Source: Pedobacter sp. FW305-3-2-15-E-R2A2
GTDB taxonomy: Bacteria; Bacteroidota; Bacteroidia; Sphingobacteriales; Sphingobacteriaceae
DNA: 64,000 nt
Reading direction: 5' to 3'
Assembly (NCBI RefSeq): GCF_038446955.1
Contig: NZ_CP151803.1
Location: 2,728,001 to 2,792,000, forward strand
Both the position numbers and the translations under genes were made by a program. Positions 34,601 to 49,600 of this stretch are shown one piece after another. Position 1 is the first letter of the stretch. Each line of letters opens with the position of its first letter. Below the pieces are notes generated by a model. The model was not told the origin of the DNA. It worked only from the letters and a program-made list of their open reading frames with translations, and ran no database searches.

Positions 34601-37600
34601 GCAGATTGGCAGGGAAGCAATGGAAGAGCGATTTGCCGTAACCGTAGACAAGATTACGGATCTGATTACTGAGTTGACAAACTTTTTGACGGGTAACACA
34701 GGGATGTTTTTTATAGGAAGTGTCAAAAAAAATCAGACTGATCAGTCTGATCTCATCGGGCAGTCTGAGACTGAGATAGCGCAGCTATGGGTTTCAGGTG
34801 TAACGGTTGATTGGGAGACCCTATATGGAGAACAACGGCCGGTTAAACTCAGTTTACCCGGTTATCCCTTTGCGAGGGAGCGATATTGGATCACTGCAGC
34901 CGAACGAACAACAGGCCTGGAAAGGGCAACTGTGGTGAAGGAAGAGAAATTGATGATGTTTAGCCGGAGCTGGGAACCTGCAGTATTAACTGAGGGGGAT
35001 GAGTTACCTGGAAACACCTTGTTGCTGGCCGATACTGGAGTCAATGAACTGGCATCCGGTTTAGCTGAGCAGATTGGCAATGCTGTGATCTGTGACCTGG
35101 CGGAAGGAAAAGTGCTTGCCGGATGCGGGAAAGAGATTTCCGGACTGATCGACCTGGGTGGATGGAGTGCTGCAGGTCCGGTATATGAGGACTGGCTGGC
35201 ATTGTTGCAGCAGCTGATCGCCGGTCATTCCGGTGGCAGATTAAAACTAATGATCGTTAGTGATGGTTCAGGTGACGGTGTCAATGTTTATGGTGCGGAG
35301 CGTTTTGGCTTGTACCGGATGTTGCAGGCAGAATACCGTCATTTGGAAAGCCTGCATCTGGAAATAGATCGCTCACTGGATGCCACGGAACGCATCCGCG
35401 TCATCGCTGAAGCCTACCGGGCTAAAAGTATACACAGCCGCTTACGTTATCATCAGGGGAACTGGGAGCAACCAGTAGCAAAAGAAATCGCAGTAGAAAA
35501 ACGGGAAACAGGCGTGCTGTATGGCCCTGTCCTGATTACTGGTGGCATGCGTGGTCTTGGAATGACCTGTGCGCGGCATCTGGTGGAGCACCGGGGGATC
35601 AGACAGCTGATCCTGCTGGGACGTGAAGCCCTGCCGGAAAGAACACTTTGGGAACAGGAGAAGACGGCATCCACGGCAACAGGGAAAAAGATCCGGGACA
35701 TCCTGTATCTGGAAAGTCTTGGGGCATCGCTGATCCTGCTGAATACGCCATTAAGCGATAAAGCAGGATTGTTTTCCGCATTGGAAGAGGTCAGGACAAG
35801 CTGGGGGCCTGTAAAAGGGCTGCTGCATTGTGCAGGTTATGCGGATGATGAAAACCCTGCATTTATCAGAAAAGATATTGCTGCCATCGCGCAGCTTCAG
35901 GTGCCGAAAACGATTGGATTGCAGCACCTTCATGAGGTGCTGGAAGGTCATGCCCCTGATTTCCGGGTGTTGTTTTCCTCTGTTTCTGCATTTGTGCCGG
36001 TACTTGGTGCCGGTCAGAGTGATTATGCGATGGCGAACAGTTATATGGACAGCTTTGCTGCCTATCAGCGTTTGCAGGGGAAAAATTATACGAGCATCCA
36101 ATGGGGAAGCTGGAAAGAAAGCGGGATGGGTGAAATCAGCGGAGGGGTATACGGTTCGCTTGGCTTTTTATCGCTGACTGACCAGCAGGGGCTGAAAGTG
36201 CTGGATGCAGTACTTAGCGGCGCTGTAAAGGCTCCTGAATTTTTCGCGGGGCTGTGTGATGTAAAGAGATTTAATGCCAGGCAGCTGTTCATGGTACCGG
36301 AGAAACACGACATCCAGGTAAGGGAAAGAGAAAATACGGACGTTAAAGAAAGTGGAACCGATAAAAAAGGCAAAATAGGGTTGGAGGATTCAGGTCTGGT
36401 TCCGCTGGCTGTTCTTATAGAATGGCTGACTGATCAGGTCAGCATAGAATTGAAAATACCGGCTAATAAGCTGGAAGAAGATATAGTTTTTCAGGAATAT
36501 GGAGTGGATTCGGTCATCCTTGCTCAACTGGTGAAAAGACTGGAACAACAAATGCCGGGGGTGAGTATTTCTCCAACGGTGATTCTGGAATATCCGAGTA
36601 TAGGCATGCTGAGTGAATATTTGCAGGAACATTATTCTGTTGTATTGTCATCTGTTTTATCCACGCACAAGACCGCGCATAACCGTGCAAATCCCACCGG
36701 GGCATCAAAGAATGAGGTAAGATTGCTGAATGATTCGGGGTCGATAAATCAGTTTGTTTTAGAAAAACAGGTGATATCGAAGGATCAGGTTGCGGGATTG
36801 AATGGAAATCATATTCCTATCGCCGTAATCGGGATGGCTTGTCATTTTCCTGATGCACCGGACCTCGCCGCTTTCTGGGAGAACCTTAAACAGGGGCGGG
36901 ATAGCATCCGTGAAGTACCTTCAGAAAGGTGGGACACCTCCCTATATTATGCTGCAGGAGGGAAACAACGCGGAAAAAGTGTAAGTAAATGGGGTGGTTT
37001 TCTGGAAGATATCACTGGTTTTGATCCTGGATATTTTGGGATCAGTCCGGATCTGGCAGCTATGATCGATCCGCTGGAAAGGCAATGGCTTGAAGTAAGT
37101 GCAGAGGCAATGGCTGATGCAGGTTACCGCAAGTCCGATATCTGGGGTAAACGTGTGGGCGTTTATGCAGGCAGCCGCTCAGGCAGCTTCCAGGAAAAGA
37201 TCAGTGAGGTTCACAAAGACATGCTGGCGGGTATCGGACAGAATTTCATTACCGCCCATTTGGCGCATATTTATAACCTTCATGGTCCGAATATGGTGGT
37301 GGATACGGCCTGCAGCAGCTCGCTGACCGCTATAGACCTTGCTGTAAAAGCATTGCGTTCAGGTCAGGCTGATTTTGCGCTGGCCGGAGGTGTGGACATC
37401 CTGCTGGACGAAAGGCCCTTTATTTTGATGAGCAATGCCGAAGTACTTTCTCCTGATGGGAAAAGTAAAACATTTGATCAGGATGCAAACGGAACAGGCA
37501 TAGGGGAAGGTTGCGGGGTGTTGATGCTGAGGCGTCTGGATAGTGCCCTTGCAGCCGGAGATAAGATTTACGGCGTAATTGAAGGGACATCGGTAAACAA

Positions 37601-40600
37601 TGATGGAAATACCATGGGGATCACGACGCCCAATCCGGTCGCCCAGCAATCTTTGATTGAAGAGGCGATTAAGGATGCAGGAATAGACGGATCTACCATC
37701 AGCTATATAGAAACCCATGGAACGGGCACCCTGATTGGCGATCCGATTGAATTAAAAGGGATCACCAGGGTGCTGGAGAAATACAGTGCCGGAAAAGCGG
37801 GGATTTGTGGTGTGGGCAGTGTAAAAAGCAATATCGGACATTTACTGAGTGCTTCGGGAATTGCCGGTGTGATCAAGACTTTGCTGTCGATCAGTGCCGG
37901 TCAGATTCCGGCTACACTTCATTGTGAGCGGCCAAACCCACGTTTTGACTTTGGGAAATCAGCGGTGTATCCGGTTCTTCAGTTGCAGGACTGGGTTGGA
38001 CTGAAGGGGATTCGGCGGGCCGGGGTCAGTGCTTTCGGTCTTGGCGGGAACAATGCCCATGTTTTGCTGAGCAATGCAGGAATTCCTGCGTATAATGCAG
38101 TTAAGACACCTTTTTCAGGATCTGGGATTGTCTATAACCGGAGCCGCTATTGGCCGGAAGAACGGCTGTCACAGGAAGAACGGCATCAGTATAAAAGCGC
38201 AGTTACAGAGAAACAACCGATGATGGAGGGAAGAACCACACAGAGCGATACGGCCTTCGGCGAGATGGTCTTTGAGCAATACCTGCAGTCTAAAACCTTC
38301 GGGAATGCTCCAGAATGGATTGTTCGGTTGACCTTTGATCATGAAAATTATATCCTTCGGGACCATCGGGTACATGAAGTACGCATTGTACCTGGGGTAA
38401 CCTATCTGGATATGCTGTTGCGGACGGCAAAAGAGCTGTTCGGGGAAGAGCTGATGTTAAAGAAGGTACTTTTCACCTCACCTCTGGCTACAACAGAATC
38501 TTTTAACCGCCTGGTGGAAATTCGCTACAGGGTAGGAAAAGAGAGTCTTTATGAGGCTGGTATCTATTCCTGCCGGATCAATAAGCAGGGGGATGTTTAC
38601 GGAGAATGGGAGCAGCACATGGCATGTCTTCTGGAGCACTTGCAGAAAACAACTTTTGAAAGGTTCGATATTGCAGGGTTTATAGCAAACAGCGATAGCG
38701 TATTTGAAATGTCTTCTGTTTATGCCATGGCAAGGACAATGAACATCTGGCATGGGGATTTTATGCAAACCAGGGGTAAGCTTTATCAACGGGGAGAAGA
38801 GGAACTGATGGTATTGCATCTGAGCGAGCAGGCAGAACATTATCGCACACAATTTCTGGCGCCGCCGCCGTTTTTGGATGGTGCAACTTTTGCCGGAAGT
38901 TCCTTTGGTCTTTCTGAAGGTACAGGTGTATTTTCCGGAAAGGTGCCTTATATCCCTTTTTCAATTGATCAGTTTGAATTGCAGCAGGCACTTCCTTCCA
39001 GACTTTTTGTATACAGCAGGAAACAGGTTGCTGATACCGCAACCTTACCGGAAGTAGTTAAAAATGATATTTTGTTATATAACGAAGAGGGGGTTTACCT
39101 TGGCGGTTTTAGGAACCTGACCAGTAAACGTATCCGTCACCCGGAGCTGATCAGACAGTTGATTACACCTTTGGAGGATGGCGTTCAAGAAGAACTGCAG
39201 GGGCCGGCAATAGCGGCTGCTTCGTCTTTGGTTTCTGCAGGAACAACGACCACAGCAGTTAACCATGATTTTCCTGAGCATGGAGATCAGGCCGGGCAGG
39301 CGATCCGTGTTTATTTAAGAGAATTACTGTCGGCCAGGCTCCATCGTCCGGCTGCAGAAATAGAAGAAGACCGGGGCTTTTATGACCTTGGCCTGGACTC
39401 AAAACAAACCATGGAACTGGTTAGGGATCTGGAACAGAAATGTGGCCATGATTTTTATCCTTCTCTGTTGTTCGAATATCAGACCATTGCTGAACTGAGT
39501 GATTATTTGCAGGAGAATGACGAGGTACATTTTATATCGGTTGATCTACCGGCTGATCGTCAGGCTACATTATTGGCATCGTCAGGAGTTTCTGGTTCTC
39601 AGCAAAAGGCTGCAGCACAGCATTTATCTGAAATAGTACCTCCTGTTGGATTGGGTTCAGGTAATTTATTGAATTGTAAATCAGCCGCTTTGAGTGATCC
39701 GATTGCGATCATTGGGGTTAGCGGCCGTTATCCGGGGGCAAAAGACCTGGATGAATTCTGGAAAAACCTGAGTCAGGGTAAGAACAGCATTGTTGAAATT
39801 CCGAAAGAGCGTTGGGACTCCAGTCTCTATTTTGACCCGGAAAAAGGAAAGACAGGAACGAGCTATAGCAAATGGGGCGGCTTCATCGCAGATGCAGATA
39901 AGTTTGATCCTTTGTTTTTCAATATTCCTCCTGCAGGAGCAGAAAATATGGATCCCCAGGCCCGTTTATTCCTGGAAGAGAGCTGGAAAACAGTGGAAGA
40001 TGCCGGTTATACGGCGAAGAAATTATCAGACACGGAAAAAGTAGGTGTTTTTGCAGGTGTTTTCTGGACAGATTACCAGCTATATCGTGTCGGAGGGACT
40101 GAAGGAGGCTTTATGCCAAGCAGTTTTGTATCAATGGCTGCCAATACGGTGTCTTATCATTTAGGTTTCCGGGGTCCCAGTATCGGGATCGATACCCAAT
40201 GTTCTTCTTCACTGACGGCCATTCATCTGGCTTGTGAGAGTATCCATAGGGGCGAAAGTACGATGGCACTTGCCGGAGGAGTAAACCTGAGCTTACATCC
40301 AAGCAAATACACCTGGCTGTCCAATTCGATGTTTTTATCTTCGAAGGGGACATGTGGGAGTTTTGGAGAAGGCGGGGACGGTTATGTGCCTGGTGAAGGT
40401 GTGGGTGTGGTACTGTTAAAAAAACTGAGCAAGGCTAAAGCAGATGGCGACCGGATTTATGGGGTCATCAAAGGCACTGCCCTGAACCATGGAGGCCGAA
40501 GCAGCGGATTTACAGTGCCGAACCTTCGCGCGCAGTCTGCAGTGATCAAAGAAGCCATCTCAAGGGCGGGAATACAAGCCAGCGATATCAGTTATATTGA

Positions 40601-43600
40601 AGCCCATGGCACGGGTACAAGTCTGGGGGATCCGATCGAAATTGCAGGTCTGAGCCAGGTTTTTCCTTCAAAAAAGACCGCATATTGCAGCATCGGTTCT
40701 GTGAAATCTAATATCGGGCATGGCGAGTCTGCCGCAGGGATATCCGGTCTTAGCAAAGTGTTATTGCAATTCAGACATCAGCAGCTGGTACCTTCCTTAC
40801 ATTCTTCGGTATTGAATCCGAATATAGATTTCAAAGTCAGTCCGTTCCGGGTACAGCAGGAGCTGGAAGCCTGGTTGCCGGAAAATGGCAAGCTCCGTAT
40901 CGCAGGGATCAGCAGTTTTGGTGCAGGAGGCAGCAATGCACACCTCATTGTGGAAGAATACCTTCCTGAAGAGCATCAGGCTTATACCGGTAAAGGACCC
41001 GCAGTCATTTTACTATCGGCAAAGAATGGGGCAAGGTTGAAGGATCAGGTGCAAAACCTGTCTGACTACCTGGCATCACATTCCGGTCTGAACTTGTATT
41101 CCATTGCCTATACCTTACAAACCGGCAGGGAAGCAATGGAAGAGCGGCTGGCCACGACGGCCGTTGACCTGGATGAACTGAAAGCTAAACTGACTGCTTA
41201 TCTGGAAGGAGCTACCGGCGACTTTTATACGGGTAACATCAAAAAAGACCAGGGCGGTTTTGTTCTGGAAGGCAGGGCAGGTGAAGCCTATATCAGGGAA
41301 GCCATCTCCGCACAGGAAGCCGGATCATTGGCGCAGATTTGGGTGAAAGGAATTCAGATTGACTGGTCTTTGTTGTATCAGGGAGCGGACAGGAAGCCGG
41401 AAAAGATCGGTTTGCCTACTTACCCTTTCGCAAGGGAACGGTATTGGGTACCAGATGATTCGGTTTCTTCAGTTAAAGCTTCCGGTCATGTTGCAGGAAA
41501 GCTACACCCTCTGTTACACCGCAATGAATCGGACTTTATGGAGCAAAAATATGTTAGTGTTTATACTGGTGAAGAACATTTTTTAAAAGATCATAAGGTC
41601 GCCGGAGAAAAAGTATTGCCTGGGGTTGCTTATCTGGAAATGGCCAGGGAAGCGGGGGAACGAAGCCTTCGTCAACAGATCACCCAGTTGAAAAATGTGA
41701 CCTGGTTAAGCCCTTTAACAGTAAAACATAAAGCGGAAGAAGTGACCATCCTGCTGCATCCATCGGCTGAAGAGGCAGGATATAAAATCTATACAACCGG
41801 GGATTCCGAAGTGTTGCATTGTAGTGGCACCATGGGCAGTCGACAGTTGCCCGTTCCCGAAACTTATGATCTGAATTCAATAACCAAACGTTTGGCTGGA
41901 GTAAAAGATGCTGAAACCTACTATCAATATTTTAAAGAAAAGGGACTGGAATATGGTCCTGCTTTTAAGGGCATTGAAAAACTGTACTATAGTGAGGAAG
42001 AAGCATTGTCTAAAATAGTGCTTCCGCTGGAGAAAGGTTATGTGCTGAGCCCGGGAATACTGGACAGTGCCTTGCAAACCTGCGCAGGTTTGATTCCGGG
42101 AGCAGAAAGCGATGCTTTAGCTCTGCCGTTTTTTGTAAAGGCTGTAAACCTCTATGGGGAACTCAGTACTCCAATGTGGGCATATGTACGGAAAAGCAAT
42201 AGCAATAGAAGTGGAAATTCGGCGATTTCCTACGATATCGATCTCATGAATGACGAAGGTGAAGTGGCTTTACGAATGGAGGGTTTTGTTACCTTACCAG
42301 TCAGGGGCCAGCGTCAGGTTTCATTAGATCGGCCATCTGTTCCTGCGCTTCATTTGTATGATTACAGCTGGAAAGAACAGGAGCTGATTCCTGCAGAGGG
42401 GGATGTTCCGGAGCTTCAGGTATTATTGGCCGGAGGATCAGCGAATCTTGCCGATCAGCTTTCTGAGGGCCTTGAAGCAGAGGTCTCGTTCATTGCTGCA
42501 GGAAATAAAACAAGCTATTTTAATGCTGTTTTCCAAAAGATCAAAGATAGGATACAGCAGAAATCAAAGGTAAACCTGCTGATTGTATATAAAAACGAAG
42601 ATTATCTGGAATACGCCTTTGTTGCTGGTTTGTTAAAGACCGCAATGCAGGAAAGTCCGGGAATAAAGGGTAAAATCATTGGAGTGGACGGACTTGAGCT
42701 TAACTTAAGTGAAGAACTGCTGAGGATCCTGGAAAGAGAGAGGGGCATCTCGCTTAGCGACACAGAGATCCGTTATCAGAACGGTAAAAGAGAAACGAGA
42801 CAGTTTCAGTCCTATGATATTGACCAGCAGATTCAGCAGCCAGTGATTAAAGAAGGAGGTGTTTACCTGATTACCGGTGGTTTGGGCGAAATCGGAAAGC
42901 TGTTCGGCAGGTACATTGCAGGCTTCAAAAATACCCGTTTGATTTTTACCGGAAGGCAGGAGCTGAGTAAGGAAAAAGAGGAGGCTTTATCCGATATTCC
43001 AAACTGGGAGTACCATTGCTGTGATGTCGGCAAGAAAGCCTCTGTAGCGGCATTGATGTTAAAAATCCGGGAGAAGCATGGTTCAGTTAACGGGATCATT
43101 CACAGTGCGGGCGTGATTCATGACGGCCTGATTGTTCATAAAACCAAGGAGCAGATCGATGAGGTGTTGGCTTGCAAAATGGCCGGCGTCGAACATCTGG
43201 ACGAGGCCAGCAGTGCAGAACCATTGGATTTTATGGTGCTGTTTTCTTCTTTATCCGGAGTCACGGGGAATATCGGACAGGCTGACTATGCTTCGGCAAA
43301 TGCCTATCTGGACCATTATGCCCGGTATCGCAATGAACAAAAAGCAGCGGGCTTGAGACAGGGACATACCTTGAGCATCAACTGGCCTTACTGGGAGAAT
43401 GGAGGAATGCAGATCGATGCGCATAAATTGGAATACCTGCGAAGTAAATGGGGAATGCTGCCAATGCCATCAAAGGAAGGGATCGCTGCATTTGAAGCCT
43501 TACTTTCAGGGGGCTCAGATCAGGTTGCAGTAATTTATGGGTTAAAAGAAAAATTCTATGAAAAACTGGTCGGAACAAAGAAAAATCCTGCTGAAAAACC

Positions 43601-46600
43601 TTTAGAAGTGAAGAATGTCGAGGGCCCGGACCAGTCTGAGCTGATCGCATCTCTTAAGGAGATCATAGCGAAACAGTTAAAACTTAAGGTCACAGACCTG
43701 GAAGCAGATGTTGATTTTTCGGAATATGGTATGGATTCTATCCTGATCATGAAAATTCTTCACACGCTGGAATCCCAATATGAAATCGTTATGGACCCAA
43801 CATCCCTGATCAATTATCCAACGATCAATGCGCTGGCAGGCTATATGGAAACAGAAATGGTATTGAAGCCGGTTGCGGTTGAGCAGAATGACACGAGGAA
43901 TAATGAGGTTAAGGACAGCACGCAAATGCCTTTGCCCAACCGTTTTGCTGATCAGCGCTTTGTCAATAATCATGCGAAAAACAGCGGAAAAGTAGCCATT
44001 ATAGGGATGTCCTGCAGACTTCCTCAGGCAGATGACCTATCTGAATTCTGGGAAAATCTAAAATCCGGAAAAGATGCGATTACAGAAACCCCGGCGAACA
44101 GGTGGGATATTTTGAAACACTATTCTGAAGTGGCAGCGCCGGATAAGACCTATACGACAAAAGGAGGATTCTTAAAAAATCCGGGGTTATTCGATGCGAA
44201 ATATTTTAAAATCAGTGATGATGATGCCATCTCAATGGATCCTCAGCAAAGGATTATTCTGGAATTGAGCCGGGAGCTGTTGTCGCATGCAGGATATCAT
44301 AAGGAAGAGTTGGCAAACAGCCATACCGGTGTCTACCTTGGAGCTAAAGACAACAATTACATCCGCAATCATTACCATCTGATGCCGAAGGCAAGTTACA
44401 AGCATACGGTCGTCAACAGCATCAGCAATATGACTGCAGCGCGTGTTTCTGACTTTTACAATTTGAAAGGCGTAAGTAAAGTGATTGATACGGCCTGTTC
44501 AAGCGCTCTGGTTGCGATTCATGATGCCTGTGATGATATTTTATCAGGAAAAATAAAGATGGCCATAGCAGGAGGAATTTCTATTATGACAGATCCTTTT
44601 TCCCATATCGGTTTCAGTCAGGCTGAAGTATTGTCCAGAGATGGCAAAAGTTATGTTTTTGACGAACGGGCAAACGGGTTTGTACTGGCAGAGGGCGGGG
44701 GACTTGTGATGATGAAGGAATATAATCAGGCGAAAGCAGACGGGGACCAGATCTTCGGGGTCATCATCGGTTCGGATGTCAACAACGATGGCCATACCAT
44801 GGGGCTGACCGTTCCAAATAAAGAAGGACAAAAGCGTGTGATTGAAAATGCGTTGACGAGGGCCGGAATTTCAGCGGAGAAAATCAGTTATTATGAAGCT
44901 CATGGAACAGGCACGTTACTTGGCGATCCTATAGAAGTGCAGGCCGCTGCAGAAGTCTATGCTTCCTATTCCGGAAATAAGCAATATTGCGCTATTGGCG
45001 CTGTAAAAAGTAATCTGGGGCACAATATGACTGCGGCCGGGGTAACCGGCCTGATCAAGATCCTTTTGCAGATGCAACATCGTCTGCTCGTGCCTACATT
45101 GCATTGTGAAAATCCTCATCCAAGGTTTAAATTCCAGGAATCACCATTTTATCCGAATACCTCCCTGAAAAAGTGGGAAACAGCGCATGCCATTGCTGCC
45201 ATATCCAGCTTTGGATTTGGTGGAACGAATTGTCACATGCTGATCGAAGCAGCACAAAACAATCATTTCCCACAAAGGACCGCATTGCCGGTAGAAAGAT
45301 TATCTGGCAACCATTACTGGCTGGGACAAGAGATTGTAAAAGGAGAGATAACTGCAAGGGTAACAGAAGCGCATCCGGCAGTAGTACTTGCGCAGGCAAA
45401 AAAGCCGGTTAGTCAGGAGGTTGACAGGAAACCGTTGGCAGAAGCTGAGATCCGAAAACTGCTTCAGCAGGAAATTGCAGGCGTATTACAGGTGCCTTCT
45501 GATGAAATCTCATTCGATGAAAGTTTCATGGAATTGGGACTCAGCTCTACACAATTGATTGGAATGACGACCGGTTTCTCGGCTAAGCTGGAAATCGAAT
45601 TATATCCAACGCTTCTTTTTCAATATGATACGATAAGAAAACTAGCGGAATGTTTGCTGGAGGAGTATCCAAAGGAAATATCGCTTTATCTGAAATTCGA
45701 TGAAAAGGAATTTCAGCGAGCTATCAGCAGCACATTCGACTTTCCAAATGCGCCTTTATCGTCTGCTCCTAAAACCGATGGCGTAGCGGTTATCGGTCTT
45801 AGCGGAAGGTTTCCTGGTTCAGCACAGCCCGAAATCTTCTGGCAGAATTTGAAAGATAACCTGGACCTGATTACTGAAATTCCATCCGACCGCTGGAACT
45901 GGGAAGATTACTATGGTAGTGCTGCTCAGAATAAGAATAAAACCAAGGCAAAATGGGGTGGATTTATCGCAGATATAGATAAGTTTGATCCGCTGTTTTT
46001 CAATATTTCACCGGCCGAGGCTGAGTTAATGGATCCTCAGCAGCGGATCACTTTGGAAGCAGTATATACCGCATTGGAAGATGCGGGGCTTGCTGTGAAT
46101 GCGTTGAAAGGTACGAATACGGGAACTTTTATCGGGGTGTCTAGTTTGGATTATTCCGTTTTGATCAATAAAAAATCCGATCTGTCGGGCGATGCGTTAT
46201 TTTCTACAGGAGCTGCGCATTCTGTGCTGGTGAACCGCATTTCTTATTTGTTGGACATCCACGGGCCGAGTGAACCGATAGATACGGCTTGTTCAAGTTC
46301 TTTGATCGCGATCCACAAAGCAGTAGAAAACATCAGAAACGGACATTGTGATATGGCGATTGCCGGTGGGGTTAATGCCATGTTATCTCCTGAACTTACC
46401 CTGTCGTTTAGCCAGGCCGGGATGTTAAGTGAAGAGGGAAGGTGCCGCACTTTTGACCAGGGAGCAAACGGTTATGTAAGAGGTGAAGGCGTGGGCATCC
46501 TGATCTTAAAATCATTGGACAAAGCCGAAGCTGATGGAGATCATATTTACGGGGTAATCCGGGGAACAGCAGTAAATCATGGCGGGAAAGCCAATTCATT

Positions 46601-49600
46601 GACTTCTCCGAACCCTTCGGCACAGCGGGAATTGCTGTTAAAAGCTTACCGTTCCGCCAATATAGATCCCCGGGATGTCAGTTACATTGAAGCTCATGGT
46701 ACAGGAACGCCTCTTGGGGATCCGATAGAAACCGAAGGGTTGAAGCAGGCATTCAAGGCACTTTATAAAGACAGAGGCCTGGATTTCCCTGCGGTTCCTC
46801 ATTGCAGTATTGGCAGTGTGAAAACAAATATCGGCCACCTGGAGGCAGCTGCAGGTATTGCGGGAGTGGTTAAGGTGTTGTTTGCCTTAAAGCATCGGAT
46901 ATTACCGGGAAATCCACATTTAAAAACACCAAACGAGTATTTAAAATTAAAAGATACCCCATTCCATTTGCAGAAAGAAACCCGGGAATGGGCGACTGAA
47001 AACGATAAACTTCGCATCGCCGGGATCAGCAGTTTTGGTTTTGGTGGCAGTAATGCGCACCTTATTCTGCAGGAATACAGATCAGAGCAGAAAGAATATG
47101 TTGCGCCTGGTGCAGTCGTTGTGATTCTGTTATCGGCAAGGAATAGCGGTAGGTTAAAAGAGCAGGTAAAAAACCTCGCTGATTATCTGGAGCGTCATCC
47201 GGATGTGTCGTTATATCCAATGGCTTATACACTGCAAACCGGCAGGGAGCCGATGGAGGAGCGGTTGGCAATGACTGCAAGTGATCTGAATGAATTGAAG
47301 CGGAAGCTGAATGGTTATCTGGAAGGAAAAACCGGTGATTTTTATACCGGCAATGCCAAAAAAGACGGAAACGGATTTATTCTGGAAGGCAAGGCAGGTC
47401 AGGCTTATATCAGAGCAGCTATTGCTGAACAGGAAACCGGATCGCTCGCACAGCTGTGGGTGAAAGGTGTAAATGTGGACTGGTCATTGCTTTATCCGGG
47501 GCTAAAACCACGGAAGGTCAGTTTGCCTACCTATCCTTTTGCACGCGAACGTTACTGGATTCCTAATCAGTCGTTAAGCCTATCCGATCCTCAAACCGGA
47601 AAATTACATCCACTGTTGCACTGCAATGAGTCGGATCTTAGTACGCAGAAATACCTCAGTATTTTTACCGGGCAGGAAAGCTTTTTAAAAGATTACCGGA
47701 TGGCCGGTGAAAAAGCCATGCCTGGGCTAACCTATCTGGAAATGGCCAGGGAGGCAGGAGCAAGAAGTCTGGGACAAAGGGTGACCCAGCTCAAGGAAAT
47801 TTCCTGGCAGAACCCTTTAAAAACAGGTAGTGAAGCAGTGGCCTTGAACATCCGTTTGTATCCTTCCACTGAAGAAGCCGGATCTGAGCTGCATACTGCC
47901 GGATATGACGTATATACAACTGACCCGGAGGAGACGTTGTACTGTCAGGGTATTTTAAGCAGCCGGCCATTGTCCTTTCCGGAGCCATACGATCTGGAAT
48001 TGATAACCATCCGTTTAACCGAGGTGAAGGAGGGAGAAGCATATTACCAGTACTTTAAAGAACAAGGACTGGAGTACGGGCCTGCATTTAAGGGCATCGA
48101 AAAACTGTACCACAGCGAAGATGAGGCATTGTCTAAAATCGTACTTCCTCTGGAGAAAGGTTATGTACTGAGCCCTGGGATACTGGAGTGTGCATTGCAA
48201 ACCTGCGCAGTGTTGATGCCAGTGATTGAAAAAGGTGCTTTATCGCTGCCATTTTTTGTAAATGCGGTGAGTATTTATGGGGAACTCAGTGGCAGGATGT
48301 GGGCTTATGCGCGGAAGCGTGAAAATAATACCAGTGGAAACACCATCATTTCGTATGATATCGACCTTATTAATGAACAAGGGGAAGTGGCTTTACGAAT
48401 GGAAGATTTTGTGATCTTGCCCGTCACAGATCTGGATTCAGGTTCGAAAGAAAAGGTACCAGTAGCGGGGTTCCAGGAACATCAGATTTCAACAGAACAG
48501 AAATCAGTTCCGGCGGTTCATTTGTATGATTATAGCTGGAAGGTGCAGGAGCTGATTAATACAGATGGACATTCTTCAGAGCTTCAGGTGTTGTTGGCGG
48601 GAGGCTCGGCCAACCTTGCTGATCAGCTTTCCGAAGGGCTTGAAGCAGAAGTCTCGTTCATTCCTGCAGGAACTAAAACCGCTTATTTCAATGCTGTTTT
48701 TCAAAAGATCAAAGATAAAATACAGCAGAAATCAAAGGTAAATCTCCTGATTGTATATAAAAACGAAGATTATTTAGAATACGCCTTTGTTGCCGGTTTG
48801 TTAAAGACCGCGATGCAGGAGAGCCCGGGAATTAAGGGAAAAATTATTGGGGTGGATGGACTTGAGATTAACCTGAGTGAAGAGCTGCTGAGGATATTGG
48901 AGGGAGAGCGGGAGACTTCAGTTACCGATACTGAAATCCGTTATCAGTATGGAAAAAGAGAAACAAAGCAGTTCAAGTCCCATGACTTTGGGAATCAGGT
49001 GCAGCAGCCAGTGATTAAAGAAGGAGGAGTTTACCTGATCACCGGTGGTTTAGGGGAAATCGGAAAAGTATTCGGCCGGTACATTGCAGGTTTCAGAAAT
49101 ACCCGTTTGATTTTTACGGGGAGAAGAGAGCTCAGTAAAGAAAATGCGGATGCCTTATCGGATATTCCAAACTGGGAATACCATTCCTGTGACCTCAGTA
49201 AAAAAGCAGCTGTAGCAGCTTTGATGTCGAAGATCCGGGAGAAACACGCTTCCGTTAACGGGATTATTCATAGCGCAGGTGTGATTCAGGACGTTCTGAT
49301 TGTGCATAAAACAAAGGAGCAGATCGATGAGGTACTGGCCTGTAAAATAGCTGGTATCGAACATCTGGACGAGGCCAGCAGTGCTGAACCATTGGATTTT
49401 ATGGTGCTGTTTTCTTCTTTATCCGCAGTAATGGGAAATATCGGACAGGCTGACTATGCTTCAGCAAATGCCTATCTGGACAATTATGCCAGATATCGAA
49501 ACGAACAAAAAGCAGCTGGTTTGAGACAGGGACATACCCTGAGTATCAACTGGCCCTACTGGGAAAAAGGAGGAATGCAGATCGCTGCGGATCAATTGGA

